Assembly: GCA_019677205.1 (NCBI GenBank)
Contig: JAAMXY010001379.1
Span: 1 to 50,988, forward strand
Length of the DNA: 50,988 nucleotides
From: Pinguiococcus pyrenoidosus
Taxonomy: Eukaryota > Sar > Pinguiophyceae > Pinguiochrysidales > Pinguiochrysidaceae
Direction: 5' to 3'
Shown: one piece after another, positions 24,775 to 34,891 of the stretch
Position numbering within the stretch: the first letter of the stretch is position 1
How the letters are laid out: every line of letters begins with the position of its first letter
Position numbers and translations under genes: made by a program
The notes under the pieces: model-generated
Told to the model about the DNA's origin: nothing
The model's input: the letters and a program-made list of their open reading frames with translations, nothing else
Database searches by the model: none

Positions 24775-26917
24775 CTACTTGCCGCCCTTGCCTCCGCCAG
24801 CGCTTTTCTTCTTATCCCAGCCGGCCTGCTTCGCCATGCGCAGGGAGTTTGGCGTCACCTCGACCTCTTCGTCATCTTGGATGTACTCCACGGCCGAGTC
24901 CAGAGTGAGGTCCACAGGAGGGATCACGCCATCGCTCACTTCCTTCGTGGCGCTGCGGATGTTGTTCAACGCTTTCGTCTTGCACACATTCACCTTCAGG
25001 TCGCCAGGGCGCTGGTGAATCCCCACAATCATGTCCTTGTAGACGGCGGTCTTCGGGTCGATGAACATTTGGCCACGATCCTGAGCACCGATGATGCCGA
25101 ACGTTGTCGCCGTTCCGGTCTCGTAGGCCAGGAGAGATCCCTTTTCTCGGGTTTCGATGTCCCCCGCCCAGGGCCGGTAGCCTTCGAAGGTGCTGTCGAT
25201 GACAGCCGTACCTCTAGTGGCGGTGAGCAGCCCGGAGCGAAGGCCAATCATGCCCCGCGTGGGCATCACAAAGTTCAACTGGGTAAAGCCCTCTCCACTA
25301 TCCCCCCCCGCCATCATGTTCTGCATCTCCCCCCTGCGGCGGGCCATGAGGTCCACTACGCTACCGACGTACTCGTCAGGAACGGCGACGTCGATCGTCT
25401 CGAAAGGCTCGTGCTTCTTGCCGTCGATGGTCTTCAAGATCACCCGGGGAGGGCCGATGGTCATTTCGAAGCCTTCGCGGCGCATCGTCTCAATCAGCAC
25501 GGTCAGGTGAAGCTGCCCACGGCCGGAAACTTCAAAGCTGTCTGCGGATCCAGACTCGAAATCGATCTTGAGGGCTACGTTGCGATCCAGCTCCTTCTCC
25601 AGTCTGTCGCGAATCATGCGAGAAGTGAGAAACTTCGAGTCAGGGTCTTGGCCCGCCAAGGGAGACTTGTTCACGCTGAAGGTCATTCTCACGGTCGGCT
25701 CCTCGATCGCGATAGGTGGGAGTGGCATGGGATTGTCCTTGTCCACGAGCGTGTCGCCAATGCCCACATCTCCCACGCCGCTGAACATCACGATGTCGCC
25801 AGCCTTCGCGGTGTCTACTGGCGTGCGACCCAGGTTGTCAAACACAAAGAGCTCCCCAATCTTGGCGCTGCGGACGGGCTCCTCCGGCTTGGTCACGCCG
25901 ATGCTCGCGCCCTTCTTCAGCGTGCCGCTGCGGATCCGTCCGATCCCAAGCTTGCCCTTGAAGTCGTCGAAGTCGATGTTGGCCACCAGGAGCTGGAGAG
26001 GCGACTCCACGTCGATCTTGGGGCCGGGAAGCTCGAGAATGGTGTCGAAGAGGGGCGTGAGGTCGTCTGCCAGGGCATCGGGCTCCAACCCAGCGATGCC
26101 GTTGAGTCCAGAGGCGTAGACAACCTTGAAGTCCGTCTGCTCATCCGACGCGCCGAGCTCGACAAAGAGATCGAACGTGGTATCCAAGACATAGTCCGGA
26201 CGAGCAGACGGGCGATCAATCTTGTTGATCACGACAATGGCCTGTATGTTCATCTCGAGCGCCTTCTTGAGCACGAAGCGCGTCTGCGGCTTCGGCCCCT
26301 CCACGGAGTCCACGATGAGGAGCACGCCATCCACCATGTTCATGATACGCTCCACTTCACCGCCGAAGTCCGCGTGGCCCGGCGTATCCACAATGTTGAT
26401 CTTCGTGCCCTTGTAGTTCACCGCCGCGTTCTTGGACAGAATCGTGATGCCCCGCTCCCTCTCCTGGTCGTTGCTGTCCATGACGCGGTCCTAGGGTCGC
26501 AAGCGCGGCGGCGCACCGAAGTCAGACGAACCGCTCATCTCCGTAGCCGGACATTTGAGGCCCGGAAAGGCGAGAGGGAGCGCACCTGGATCTCCTGGTT
26601 CTCACGGAAGACATCGCTCTGGCGCAGCATTGCGTCCACCATCGTGGTCTTGCCATGGTCGACGTGGGCGATGATGGCGATGTTGCGAATGTCCGTGGCC
26701 GTTCCCAGCTCCGAGATCGCCGGCTCGGCGAGAGCGCCCAGGACGCAAGCGTCGCGTGCCGCATTCCTGCGCGCGGACGGCGGCTGCGGCGCAGATTCGA
26801 AGTTAGTCGCCCAAACGCTGAATTGAAGTTGCGCCGCTCGCGACGCACCACAAAGGCGGATGCGAAGGGCGCGCCTACGGCGCCGAGGAGACCCAAAAGT
26901 ACAGCGGTAAGCTTCAT
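24775..26917 (-). CDS. typA: TypA/BipA ribosome-associated GTPase, plastid targeted
   Basis: TypA is a translational GTPase of the EF-G fold that aids ribosome assembly and stress responses. Three exons (26917-26849, 26783-26586, 26490-24775) in phase give about 660 residues. The GTPase motifs are AHVDHGKTT (P-loop, about 62-70), RERGITI (switch I), DTPGH (G3) and NKID (G4), and the C-terminal [17 protein letters not shown] block is TypA-specific. Exon 1 encodes a hydrophobic signal peptide ending APFASA with Phe at +1, then the basic Ser/Arg-rich [10 protein letters not shown] begins in exon 2. This is the bipartite presequence of complex red plastids. Cleavage at the ASA-F bond and import are inferred. 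It is divergent from RAD52 by 473 bases. Confidence 0.94.
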
Positions 26918-27390
26918 GTCCGAGCGAAAGCCAAGCTGCGGGGGCGGAGTAAACGCCACGCGCAACTTTCCGGCGGCACCACGAACTGCGCGAATGCGCT
27001 CTGACGTCTTCCCAGACGGAATCAGCTGTTCTTGTGATCCGAGCAAAAGCCGTTCCGGATCAGTCCGGCTGTCACCATATCGCACCGCGGAGCTTTCCGT
27101 CTGTCTTTCCCGCCAAGCCCGTTGATTTCTTCGGCGCTGCGAACGAACCTCTCTCAGTGTAAGAGCGGCGCTACAGCCGGCTCCTGCGGTTCGCTTTCCC
27201 AGGAGAAAGCTACTTGCCGCCACTTTGAGTACTCCTGCGTCCTCGGGACAGCAAAAAACCGCCTTTGACGGTTGACTTCACGGTGGCGCGTCGAAGTCGT
27301 CCGTGCGCCGGACTTGAGCACAAGAGCTTCTCTGCCGCGACCAGCTCTGGAAAGGGTATCTGAGGCCTCTCGCGGCCCCAGCTCTCCAAG
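26918..27390. promoter_or_regulatory. Divergent TypA/RAD52 intergenic region
   Basis: This 473-base stretch must contain the promoters of both flanking genes. No motif stands out by eye. Confidence 0.4.
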
Positions 27391-29253
27391 ATGAGCAGTA
27401 GCAACGACATCAGGAGCTATGGCGCCCGTGCTTCAAGGGGTTGGGACTTGGATCAAGACAGCGGCTCCGGCGCTTCGTTCACCTCCAACACGCTTTTCGG
27501 GCACACGCAGCTGCCCAACCTCGAGGAGATGAGCCGGCGCCTCGCCATGGGTCTTAGTAAGGATCAGCTGAGCAAGCGCAAGGGGCCCAACGGGATGACC
27601 TTGGACTACATCGAGGCGAACGTGCAGATCGAGATGGCGAATCGCATCATCGGCTTCCAGAACTGGTCCTGCCGCGTGCTTCGGATTGAAGTCGACTCGG
27701 AGAGACAGATCGGCGGCGGCCACGGCGAGGACAAGGGCAAGTGGGAGATCGTGGCGACCGCGCTTGTCCGAGTCAGTCTTGTGAACGGCGCCTTCCACGA
27801 GGACATCGGCTGCGGCCAGAACATCTCGCGCTCGCGCTCCGACGCACTCATGAACGCAAAGAAGGGAGCCGTCACTGACGCTCGGAAGAGAGCTTTGAGG
27901 TAGCCTTGCTGAGCACCTGAGCAAAGGTTGACGCGAAACCATCCCATCATCCCTGCGTCTTCCACCTCTGCAGGTGCTTTGGAGAGGCCGTCGGAAACTG
28001 CACCGCCAGCAAGAAGAAGGTGCTGGACATCAGGTATCGGAACGGCTACAACGGCCTCCAGGAGAAGGCGCCGGCGAAAGCTGCCGGGAAGTTCAACCCA
28101 CCTCCAGCGGACAGAAGGCAGGGACCGCAGTCCGGGAACGAGCAGGCCTCGACGGAAAGGAAGGAAGCTCCAGTCGCAAATGCTCCACCGCAGGGCTCCG
28201 CTAGCGGCCATCCCAGGCAGTGGACCCCTGCGCAGCAGGCACAGGGCTCTGGTGACGCTGGATCGTCGGCGCGATCAGCAGTCGACCCGTATGCGGGAGG
28301 CCTTGCGCCACCTGCAAGTGCAAGATCATCCTCGATTCCAGCTTCCCGCCATGGCGAGTCGGGCGAGTCGGGCGTGAAGGTGCCTTCGACGCCCATCGCA
28401 CCGGCGGTGCGGACCACAGGAGCCCAAGCCTTGGAGCCATCTTGTGGGAGTGTCCAGGCGTTAGGTTGTGTCGGAAAGGACTCGATGAGCCCAAGGGCAC
28501 GGCGCCTCGAGCTCGCTCGGCAGCGGCAGGCCGAGTTCCGACGAAAGCAGCAACTTCAGGACGGAAGGGCGTCGTTGGAGTCGGCAAGACCAGATGGTAC
28601 AACGGCTCTTCCGCGAGGCATGGCGACTCACGCAGAGGCACAAGGTCATCAGATGCACCATCCCGGAATCCCCTCTCCTCACGATCTCCACGCGCCGCAC
28701 GCTCTGAACCAAGCTCCCTCGCGAGGCTACTGCCCCAGGCCGCGAAGTGGGGACTGTCAAGAAAGCGCACCGATTGCAGGACCAGCAGGTTTTGCGGGGC
28801 AGCCAGACTTTCCCCAGTCACCTGGTCTGATGCGAGATTCCCTTGTCGCTGTGCGGGGTGTCGATGGATGTTCGGCATCGGTCCAGCACACCGAATCGCC
28901 CGAGTTTCAGTACACGGCCGTGAGCTCTGGTTCAGGGGAGAAGGTAAAGACCAACGCCGGCGTAGACTACGCCAATCCGCACTCTAGGACGCACCTACGA
29001 GATCCTCGAAACGGCGAGAACCTCCGTCCAAATCGCAACGAAGACATCTTTTCGCAAGGTGAGTAGACGGGACTTGCCCCGCCACACCTCGGCTGCGAGC
29101 CGCTTGTGACTGCTTTTTCACGGATCTGCAGGAGAAGTGGATCCCGAGGTGCTAGAGTCCATCGCGCGTCTTGAGCAGGCTGCGTACCGCCGAGAGCCCC
29201 CTTCCTTTGCAGAGATGAACCACGCGAAGCGGCAGCGCACAGATTTCACTTGA
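27391..29253 (+). CDS. RAD52: RAD52-type recombination mediator
   Basis: RAD52 anneals single strands and assists strand exchange in double-strand break repair. Three exons (27391-27899, 27974-29058, 29132-29253) joined in phase 2 then 1 give about 571 residues. The N-terminal annealing domain (about residues 55-205) shows LDYIEANVQIEMANRIIGF, NWSCRVLRIEVD, LVRVSLVNGAFHEDIGCG, ALMNAKKGAVTDARKRAL and RCFGEAVGNC, all family signatures. The ~360-residue C-terminus is low in complexity (Pro, Ser, Gln, Arg) as expected, ending with a short conserved-looking helix (DPEVLESIARLEQAAYRREP). The usual RAD51- or RPA-binding motifs cannot be identified by eye. Confidence 0.93.
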
Positions 29254-29813
29254 GCGCGTCAAGCCTTGTCAGCTTTCCCAGGCAGCTCCATGGCCAGGGG
29301 GAAACTTCGGTGATACAGGATGCGCTTCAGATATGGCAATCCCCTGCGCACAGCATGGCGTTCTGGCAGAGGAAAGACTTCCAGTGATGCGAGGCCCGTT
29401 CCTCGGGGGACGAAAGTGGCCTCGGACCGGCCGCGCGGGTGGCAAAGCGAGTACGACGACGGCACGGGCCTCGCGCATCGCGAGGCTAGCCGCCATTCGA
29501 TGCACGGCGCCTGGCACAGCAGCAGAAGGCCATGGCGCCGGCGGTACAGCGCGAGCGCGGCACGATGAGGCTACGACGGAAATTCACTTTAGCTTACATT
29601 GGCAACGCCAGCTGGAGACTCTATCCTCCCGTAGCTTCCGCGCCAAAGCAAAGTCTATCTCAAACGTACAAAACCTCGTACACGTAGAAGACGCTTCACT
29701 TTCTACAAATCCCCGAGCTTGCCACGCGTTCCAAACAGAGCAAGGCAGGCAGCACAAAAAAAGCCGGATGGAAGACTTGAAGTATCGACAACATGACCTG
29801 CTATACACGGACG
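29254..29813. other. Convergent intergenic region, no gene seen
   Basis: This lies between the 3' ends of RAD52 and the unknown minus-strand gene. Open frames in it (for example 29333-29950 on plus) run over the neighbouring exon and show no protein character. Confidence 0.5.
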
Positions 29814-30710
29814 CTATGCATCACACTTTCGACGCTTCGGCGACATTTCCATTGGGCTTTGGCTCCCCTGCGAGTCCTTCGCCTGCGTGGGACGCATTCG
29901 CTTCTGGTCCGGGACGGACGGGCAAACCTCCATGCCGTCGCCCAACTTGAGTCGCTTCTGCGCAGGACCGTCGCTCCTATCCAACGCGATCCCCTCGCCG
30001 CCAGCGAAGTCTGCTTCGTCATCTCCCTTCAGGCGACATGCACTCCCTGACATCGACACCGAGGCACGTGCGACACCCTGCCCCACGTCCACATCGAGCG
30101 ATGGCCATCCCTGAGCCGTCATCAGAGCCCGCTTCCGCTCCAAGGGAGGGAAGCTTGTCTGGCCCTTGTTCATCATCGCCGCTACTCGTCGCCGCAAGAC
30201 TCGGAGCGCCTGCAGAGAGTTCAGGCCCTGCCCGCGCAGCGTCCGCATTTCCTCGGCAATCGCCACCGCGCGCAAAGCTTCCTCTCGGGAGAGTCGCATG
30301 TAGCGCATCAGAGTTTCGACCTCGGCCAGTGGAATCCCATTGGCGTGCGAAGGGTGTCTCAGCGAGGAACCTCGCAAGCGCTGGAGGAGAAGAGCCACGG
30401 CCTTGTGCCGAGGGAAGCCACCCTTGGTCAGCCTCCGCAGGCACTCATGCACCTGAAAAGGCGACGAGGAAAGAAACACGAGGTCAGCGCCGGCAAAAAA
30501 GGAAAGCCCGTCACCGCAACTGCGACCGTCACTGCACTGATCCAGACTCACGCTTGATGCGCCACTGCTCTCAACACCAGACCTTGCCACGCAAGCACTC
30601 TTTTGGCGCGCAGATACATCTTCCGCAGCGCAGCTCCGCTCCTGTTCTGTTGCGCTTACCTCCAACCTGAAGAGCACCTGCTCCTTGCGAAACACCTCCA
30701 TTTCGTCCAT
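29814..30710 (-). CDS. Hypothetical helical protein
   Basis: Two exons (30710-30660 and 30452-29814) joined in phase 0 give about 229 residues. The intron has a canonical GTAAGC donor and a CTTTTCAG acceptor. The first half is predicted helical, with repeated charged patterns (HKAVALLLQRLRG, LAEVETLMRYMRLSREEALRAVAIAEEM, SLQALRVLRRRVAAMM). The second half is disordered and carries basic clusters (PAQKRLKL, SPKRRKCDA) that could be nuclear localisation signals. I recognise no family. Confidence 0.6.
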   Translation of the reverse strand: MDEMEVFRKEQVLFRLEVSATEQERSCAAEDVSARQKSACVARSGVESSGASSVSLDQCSDGRSCGDGLSFFAGADLVFLSSSPFQVHECLRRLTKGGFPRHKAVALLLQRLRGSSLRHPSHANGIPLAEVETLMRYMRLSREEALRAVAIAEEMRTLRGQGLNSLQALRVLRRRVAAMMNKGQTSFPPLERKRALMTAQGWPSLDVDVGQGVARASVSMSGSACRLKGDDEADFAGGEGIALDRSDGPAQKRLKLGDGMEVCPSVPDQKRMRPTQAKDSQGSQSPMEMSPKRRKCDA

Positions 30711-31724
30711 GCTTCCGCGCAGTCGCCCGCAGAGTGCCGGGAGGGTAAGGAGGGCGCGCGGCCGGAGACCTGGCGCCGCCCGCGCAAGGGTGAACGAGAG
30801 AAACACGCGCACGAAGACTGCGCTTTAAAGAGAAGAAGGGTCGAGCGCCGATCCCGTCCACGCCGGACAGGGCTTTCCCCTGACGTCACGTGTACCTCTG
30901 CTGGCGCTCTCGGCCAGCACGATGAGCGCGTTCAAGAACGCCTTACAAAGACGCGGAGCGCCACGGCGGCGCGCTTAGGTCTTCTCGAAAAACTGCTTCC
31001 CCGTCGCCCCTCTCGTGCGGTGCAGAAGAATTCAAAATACATTTCGTGTGCGTGTATATGCCTGCAGCAGAGGCTCGATGTGGAAGAATGAAACCGTCCA
31101 GCGGCTGAGCACCAATACCATGGCCGTGGCGGAGCACCTTCCGGCATAAATTGCGTCGACGACTGAAGGATGTTGAAGCGGGCCACGGACTTCTTCTGCG
31201 GAACGTGCTGTGGACTGACACCGCGAGCGTGAGCTTTCCCTCGACTAGCTTGCTTGCCGCCCAGCGCCAAGAAGCAAGCAATATGCGCAGCCACGTTGAC
31301 TTTGATCAGAACGCTGGACGACTCAGTCCCCAACGCCACTGGGCCCGGTGCGGCATTTGACTTCATGTGCGTCAACCGCATTGGAGGTTTTCTTCGGTGC
31401 GTCGCTCAAGCAAGCAAGCAAGCAAGCAAGACCGATATAACTGGAGCGAACGCATACATCGTTGCTTGCATGGCTTCTTGCACCCACGCCTCCTCATCGT
31501 CATGGACTTCATTGAGCTGATAGACTGGCCACGCGCAAGAGAGAAGAAGGAAAGCCGTAACAGCACCAATACGCCAGCAATCACATGGTTGCTGAAACGG
31601 TTGCAACGGCCAGAAAACCAGGGTGGGACAGACGGAAGCTCAGACGGAGATCGAAATCTGCGACAGACCCTCTAGCCGCTTTGCGCAGGGTTGAGGCCAT
31701 AGAAAAAAAGCCTCGACGGACTCA
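30711..31724. other. Divergent intergenic region, about 1 kb
   Basis: This lies between the starts of the hypothetical gene and the pseudouridine synthase. Apart from a six-copy tetranucleotide repeat I see nothing in it. Confidence 0.5.
31407..31430. repeat. Microsatellite (CAAG)6
   Basis: Six perfect tandem copies of CAAG are present. Confidence 0.95.
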
Positions 31725-33186
31725 ATGCTGGCGCGAAGAGCTCTGCCGCTGATGCTTCTGGCGCTCTGTGGTAGCTTTGGAAGGCCTTTTCGTAGACTGG
31801 CCGTTCCAAAAGCACCTCGGGGCGCACTTTCGACATGCGTTGTGCGGTCCTCGTCGAGCGATGCCAACGCTGCCGGAGTGCGCAGCGGCCCAGAGCTGCC
31901 GTCCGACTGGAACGGGCTCATCTGCGTCGACAAGCCAGTGGGCTGGACCTCCAGCGACGTTGTGGTGCGAGTCCGACGGATCATCGAGCAGTACTTCCGC
32001 AGCCGCGGCGTGAAGCTCTCCAAGCGAAGTGGCGTTAAGGTGACTTCCGCGACTGTGGATTCAGTGCTCCAGTGAGGCTCTCACTTTTTCATCAACAGGT
32101 CGGTCATGGCGGAACGCTCGATCCCCTCGCGAGCGGCTGCTTGGTGCTCGGAGTGGGCGAGGGTTGCAAGTACATGAAGGACTTCCTCGCCGGAGCCAAG
32201 TCATATGAGGCGATTGCCTTGTTCGGGGTGGAAACAGACACACTGGATAGCACGGGCAAGGTCACCAATCAGACCAACGTCGGACATGTCACGGAAGAGG
32301 CCATCAAGAGGGCCGCGGAATCGTTTCTAGGCGACTCCATGCAGGTGCGATCTTTCATGCCAGCGCACCTCGCTAAGCCCCTGACGCGGACGCTGCCTGC
32401 TTCCTGCAGCTCCCGCCTGTGTATTCGGCCTTGAAGAGGGGAGGCGAACCCTTGTATGCCAAGGCTCGCAGAGGAGAAGATGTCGAGCATCTCCTTGAAC
32501 CTCGACCGGTAGGCGCGGGGCTTCAGGGTCGTCATGCGTCGCTTCGATCGATCATCGCAGGCCTCTCTACAGGTCACGATTTATGGATTGGACGTCTTGG
32601 ACTGCGGCGACAAGGCGACGGCGCCGGAGCTCTTTGATGTGCCGAGCATGAAGGAAGTGATGAACTTCTGGGAAGGAGACTGGCTCTGCCAGGTGCGGTA
32701 ACTCGACTTTCTGAGAATCCGGCACTGGAAGGTTTGATGCTCACTGGACTCTCCTTGCACAGTCATGTGGGAAGAAGAATTTCGCGAAAAGAGACGTCTG
32801 TTTTAGCTGCAAGGCGCCGAGGCCGGAAGAGTCCGCCGACGAGCCTTGCATTACAGAGCATAGCCATCAGATCTCCTCAAAGGTGCGTGACACCCCGGGC
32901 TTGACAGGGCTCAAATGGGGTGGCTAACGGGACAAGCCTTGGCCAGGACGGTGCACCGCTCGTCGCGGCCAAGATCCATGTGTCATGCAGTGGCGGATTC
33001 TACGTCCGGTAGGGGAATCACGAAAGCCTTCTCTTGCAAAGGACCTAGCACGTGGTAAATTTTTCTCTGGCCAGGTCGCTTATCCGAGACCTTGGACACG
33101 CGGTAGATTCAGGAGCTCACATGACGGCGCTTCGAAGGGTCAGACAGGGAAGGTACGAGGCCGGAGGCGGCATGGCAACCGCCTAG
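31725..33186 (+). CDS. TruB/PUS4 tRNA pseudouridine-55 synthase with internal RanBP2 zinc finger
   Basis: The enzyme makes pseudouridine 55 in the tRNA T-loop. Seven exons join in phase: 31725-32039, 32099-32344, 32410-32508, 32573-32692, 32763-32882, 32947-33008 and 33075-33186 (357 residues). TruB motifs in order are GLICVDKPVGWTS, VGHGGTLDPLASG with the catalytic Asp (about 113), KSYEAIALFGVETDTLDSTG, PPVYSALK, VTIYGLDVLD, then VSCSGGFYVRSLIRDLG (about 312-328) and GAHMTALRRV. Between VTIYGLDVLD and VSCSGG sits about 80 residues holding a perfect W-x-C-x2-C-x3-N-x6-C-x2-C finger (W257, C259, C262, N266, C273, C276). The GFYVR form resembles eukaryotic PUS4/TRUB1 rather than bacterial GTYIR. 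The N-terminus is hydrophobic then basic, so an organellar address is possible. Confidence 0.9.
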
Positions 33187-33682
33187 CGACGTAGCGTCCT
33201 CATGAGAAGACCATGCCTTCATAGGTTCTCGGTGGAGAAATCGCTGCCTCAGGATGATTGGAACTGGAAGAGCCTGTACAAGAGTACGCTCGTCCCGAAG
33301 TCTTCATCGAAAAATTGAAAGGACGAGCCCATCAATACCAAAAGCGCTCTTACATTCTCCTCAAAAAAGCGTAAAAGATCACGAGAATGACTGCCTATGA
33401 TAACTTCGCTACAGAGTATAGAGAAGCTCGACGCAAGACCAGGTTAGCCTCTTGCTCGTCATCCAGACTTCGTGCGGAATCCAACGTCTCTGTGCGCTCG
33501 CCGATCAAAATGCACACTCGCCGCCACTTGGATTCCAGTACCTTCGGCCCAATGTCACTGCACGGAATATTGTAGTCGCTCCAAGCTGCACATAACTTTC
33601 CTCCAATATCTACAGGACATGCACACGAACGATCACGAAACTACTTGATAATACTGTTGTGCCCACACAACTCCACACAACT
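33187..33682. other. Convergent intergenic region
   Basis: This lies between the 3' ends of the pseudouridine synthase and the MYB gene. I see no gene. Confidence 0.5.
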
Positions 33683-34891
33683 CTATAACATCCCCAGTTC
33701 GTCAAAGTCCAACTGCATGCTAGATGGGTCCTCCGGTTTCACAACTCCCGACGGCCCGGCTGGGGCTTTGGCTCCGGACGGCGACCCCATTGACTCGATC
33801 TCCCTTGCGAAGTCCACCTTCTCCATGTGCATCGCGTCCATCTCCATTCCGTCACTGACATCTGCGTCCAGGTGTGCGAGGGGATCGCGGTGCAAGATGT
33901 CGTCGAGGATGTCCATGGCGGCCTCGTCATCGAAGCCCGGCGGTTCGCCATCATCCTCGTCGTCGATTCCCAGTGACGTCCCGATGATGATGTCCTCTTC
34001 GTCCGTAGGTAGGTCTCCAAGACTCATGCTGCGCTGACCAAGCAATTCGTCCAGCGTGTTGTTGACTTCCTCCGCGCCGAAGGTAGTCGAGCCGTAGCTG
34101 AACCCCTCCGGCTGGGAGACGCTTCGGTGCATCGCTGCATGGCCATTCGAGTGACCATTTCCTGGAGCCTGAGCGGAAAGCTTGGCTTGCTTCTTCGAGG
34201 AGGAGCTGCGGCCACCTGATTGAAGCGTGGCCTTGGATTCCTCCTCGGACTCGCCGTTCGCCCCGCCGCTGTCTGCAAGCCAATCGAGTTCCTCGGCCTC
34301 GTTCAGCAGCACGTCGACGTTGTTCCCCCTTGCGTACCAATCAGGTGTCGGCGCATACCCCAATTTTACCGCCTCCGCAGGGGTGACTCCATCTGAGGAG
34401 CTCGATTTCTCGTCTGCATTCACAGCGCTCTTCTCGTCGTCCACGTACGACGTAATCACATTTGGCGACAAAAACTTGTACAGGCCGGATTCGACGGAAC
34501 CGTTCACTCCGGGGAGGGTCATATACGGTTGCAAGGATGGCGCAACTGCCGTCCCTTCCATGGAGCCCGATTTTCGTTTCCCATTCCGCCGTCCAAGTCC
34601 ACGGTCAAGCAGGACAGCCCCCGGCTCTCCCCCGCCCTGCTTGGCCTTCGCCAGTTTCTGGAAATATTTCTGCGCGTGCGTGCGTATTTGCACGACCGTG
34701 CGGGTCTTGATCAGCTCGGCTATCTTTTTCCAACCCTTGCCGTGCATCTCCAAGCCCTTGAGGAACAACCGATGCTCCTCGTAGGACCAGCGGCCGGTAT
34801 TCTCCTTTCCGGCCCGCTTGCCTGAAGTGTCATCTTTTGACTCGCCGACGCTGCGGGGCGTGTCTTTGCCCGAGTGATCGCCCATGCCCAA
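33683..34891 (-). CDS. SHAQKYF-type single-repeat MYB transcription factor
   Basis: A single exon encodes 402 residues. The MYB repeat (about 32-80) has the sequence pattern W-x(3)EH..FL.GLE.HGKGWKKIAE and ends with THAQKYF, the variant of SHAQKYF found in MYB-related regulators (the CCA1/LHY-like and R-R/GARP-neighbour classes in plants). The repeat binds DNA as a helix-turn-helix, so the protein should act in the nucleus. The remaining ~320 residues are Ser-rich and strongly acidic near the end (IDDEDDGEPPGFDDEAAMDI and LDFDELGML), consistent with an activation region. The start is the first Met, and the ORF is closed upstream. Confidence 0.88.
   Translation of the reverse strand: MGMGDHSGKDTPRSVGESKDDTSGKRAGKENTGRWSYEEHRLFLKGLEMHGKGWKKIAELIKTRTVVQIRTHAQKYFQKLAKAKQGGGEPGAVLLDRGLGRRNGKRKSGSMEGTAVAPSLQPYMTLPGVNGSVESGLYKFLSPNVITSYVDDEKSAVNADEKSSSSDGVTPAEAVKLGYAPTPDWYARGNNVDVLLNEAEELDWLADSGGANGESEEESKATLQSGGRSSSSKKQAKLSAQAPGNGHSNGHAAMHRSVSQPEGFSYGSTTFGAEEVNNTLDELLGQRSMSLGDLPTDEEDIIIGTSLGIDDEDDGEPPGFDDEAAMDILDDILHRDPLAHLDADVSDGMEMDAMHMEKVDFAREIESMGSPSGAKAPAGPSGVVKPEDPSSMQLDFDELGML

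Noticed and set aside
24877-26826. Plus-strand frame of 649 residues opposite TypA
   Set aside because: It is the complement of a strongly conserved GTPase gene, and its translation is Arg/His/Leu-rich and unlike a protein.
31725-33186. Treating the zinc-finger exons as a separate downstream gene
   Set aside because: They are joined in phase on both sides by TruB strands, and no start codon or terminator-like break lies between.
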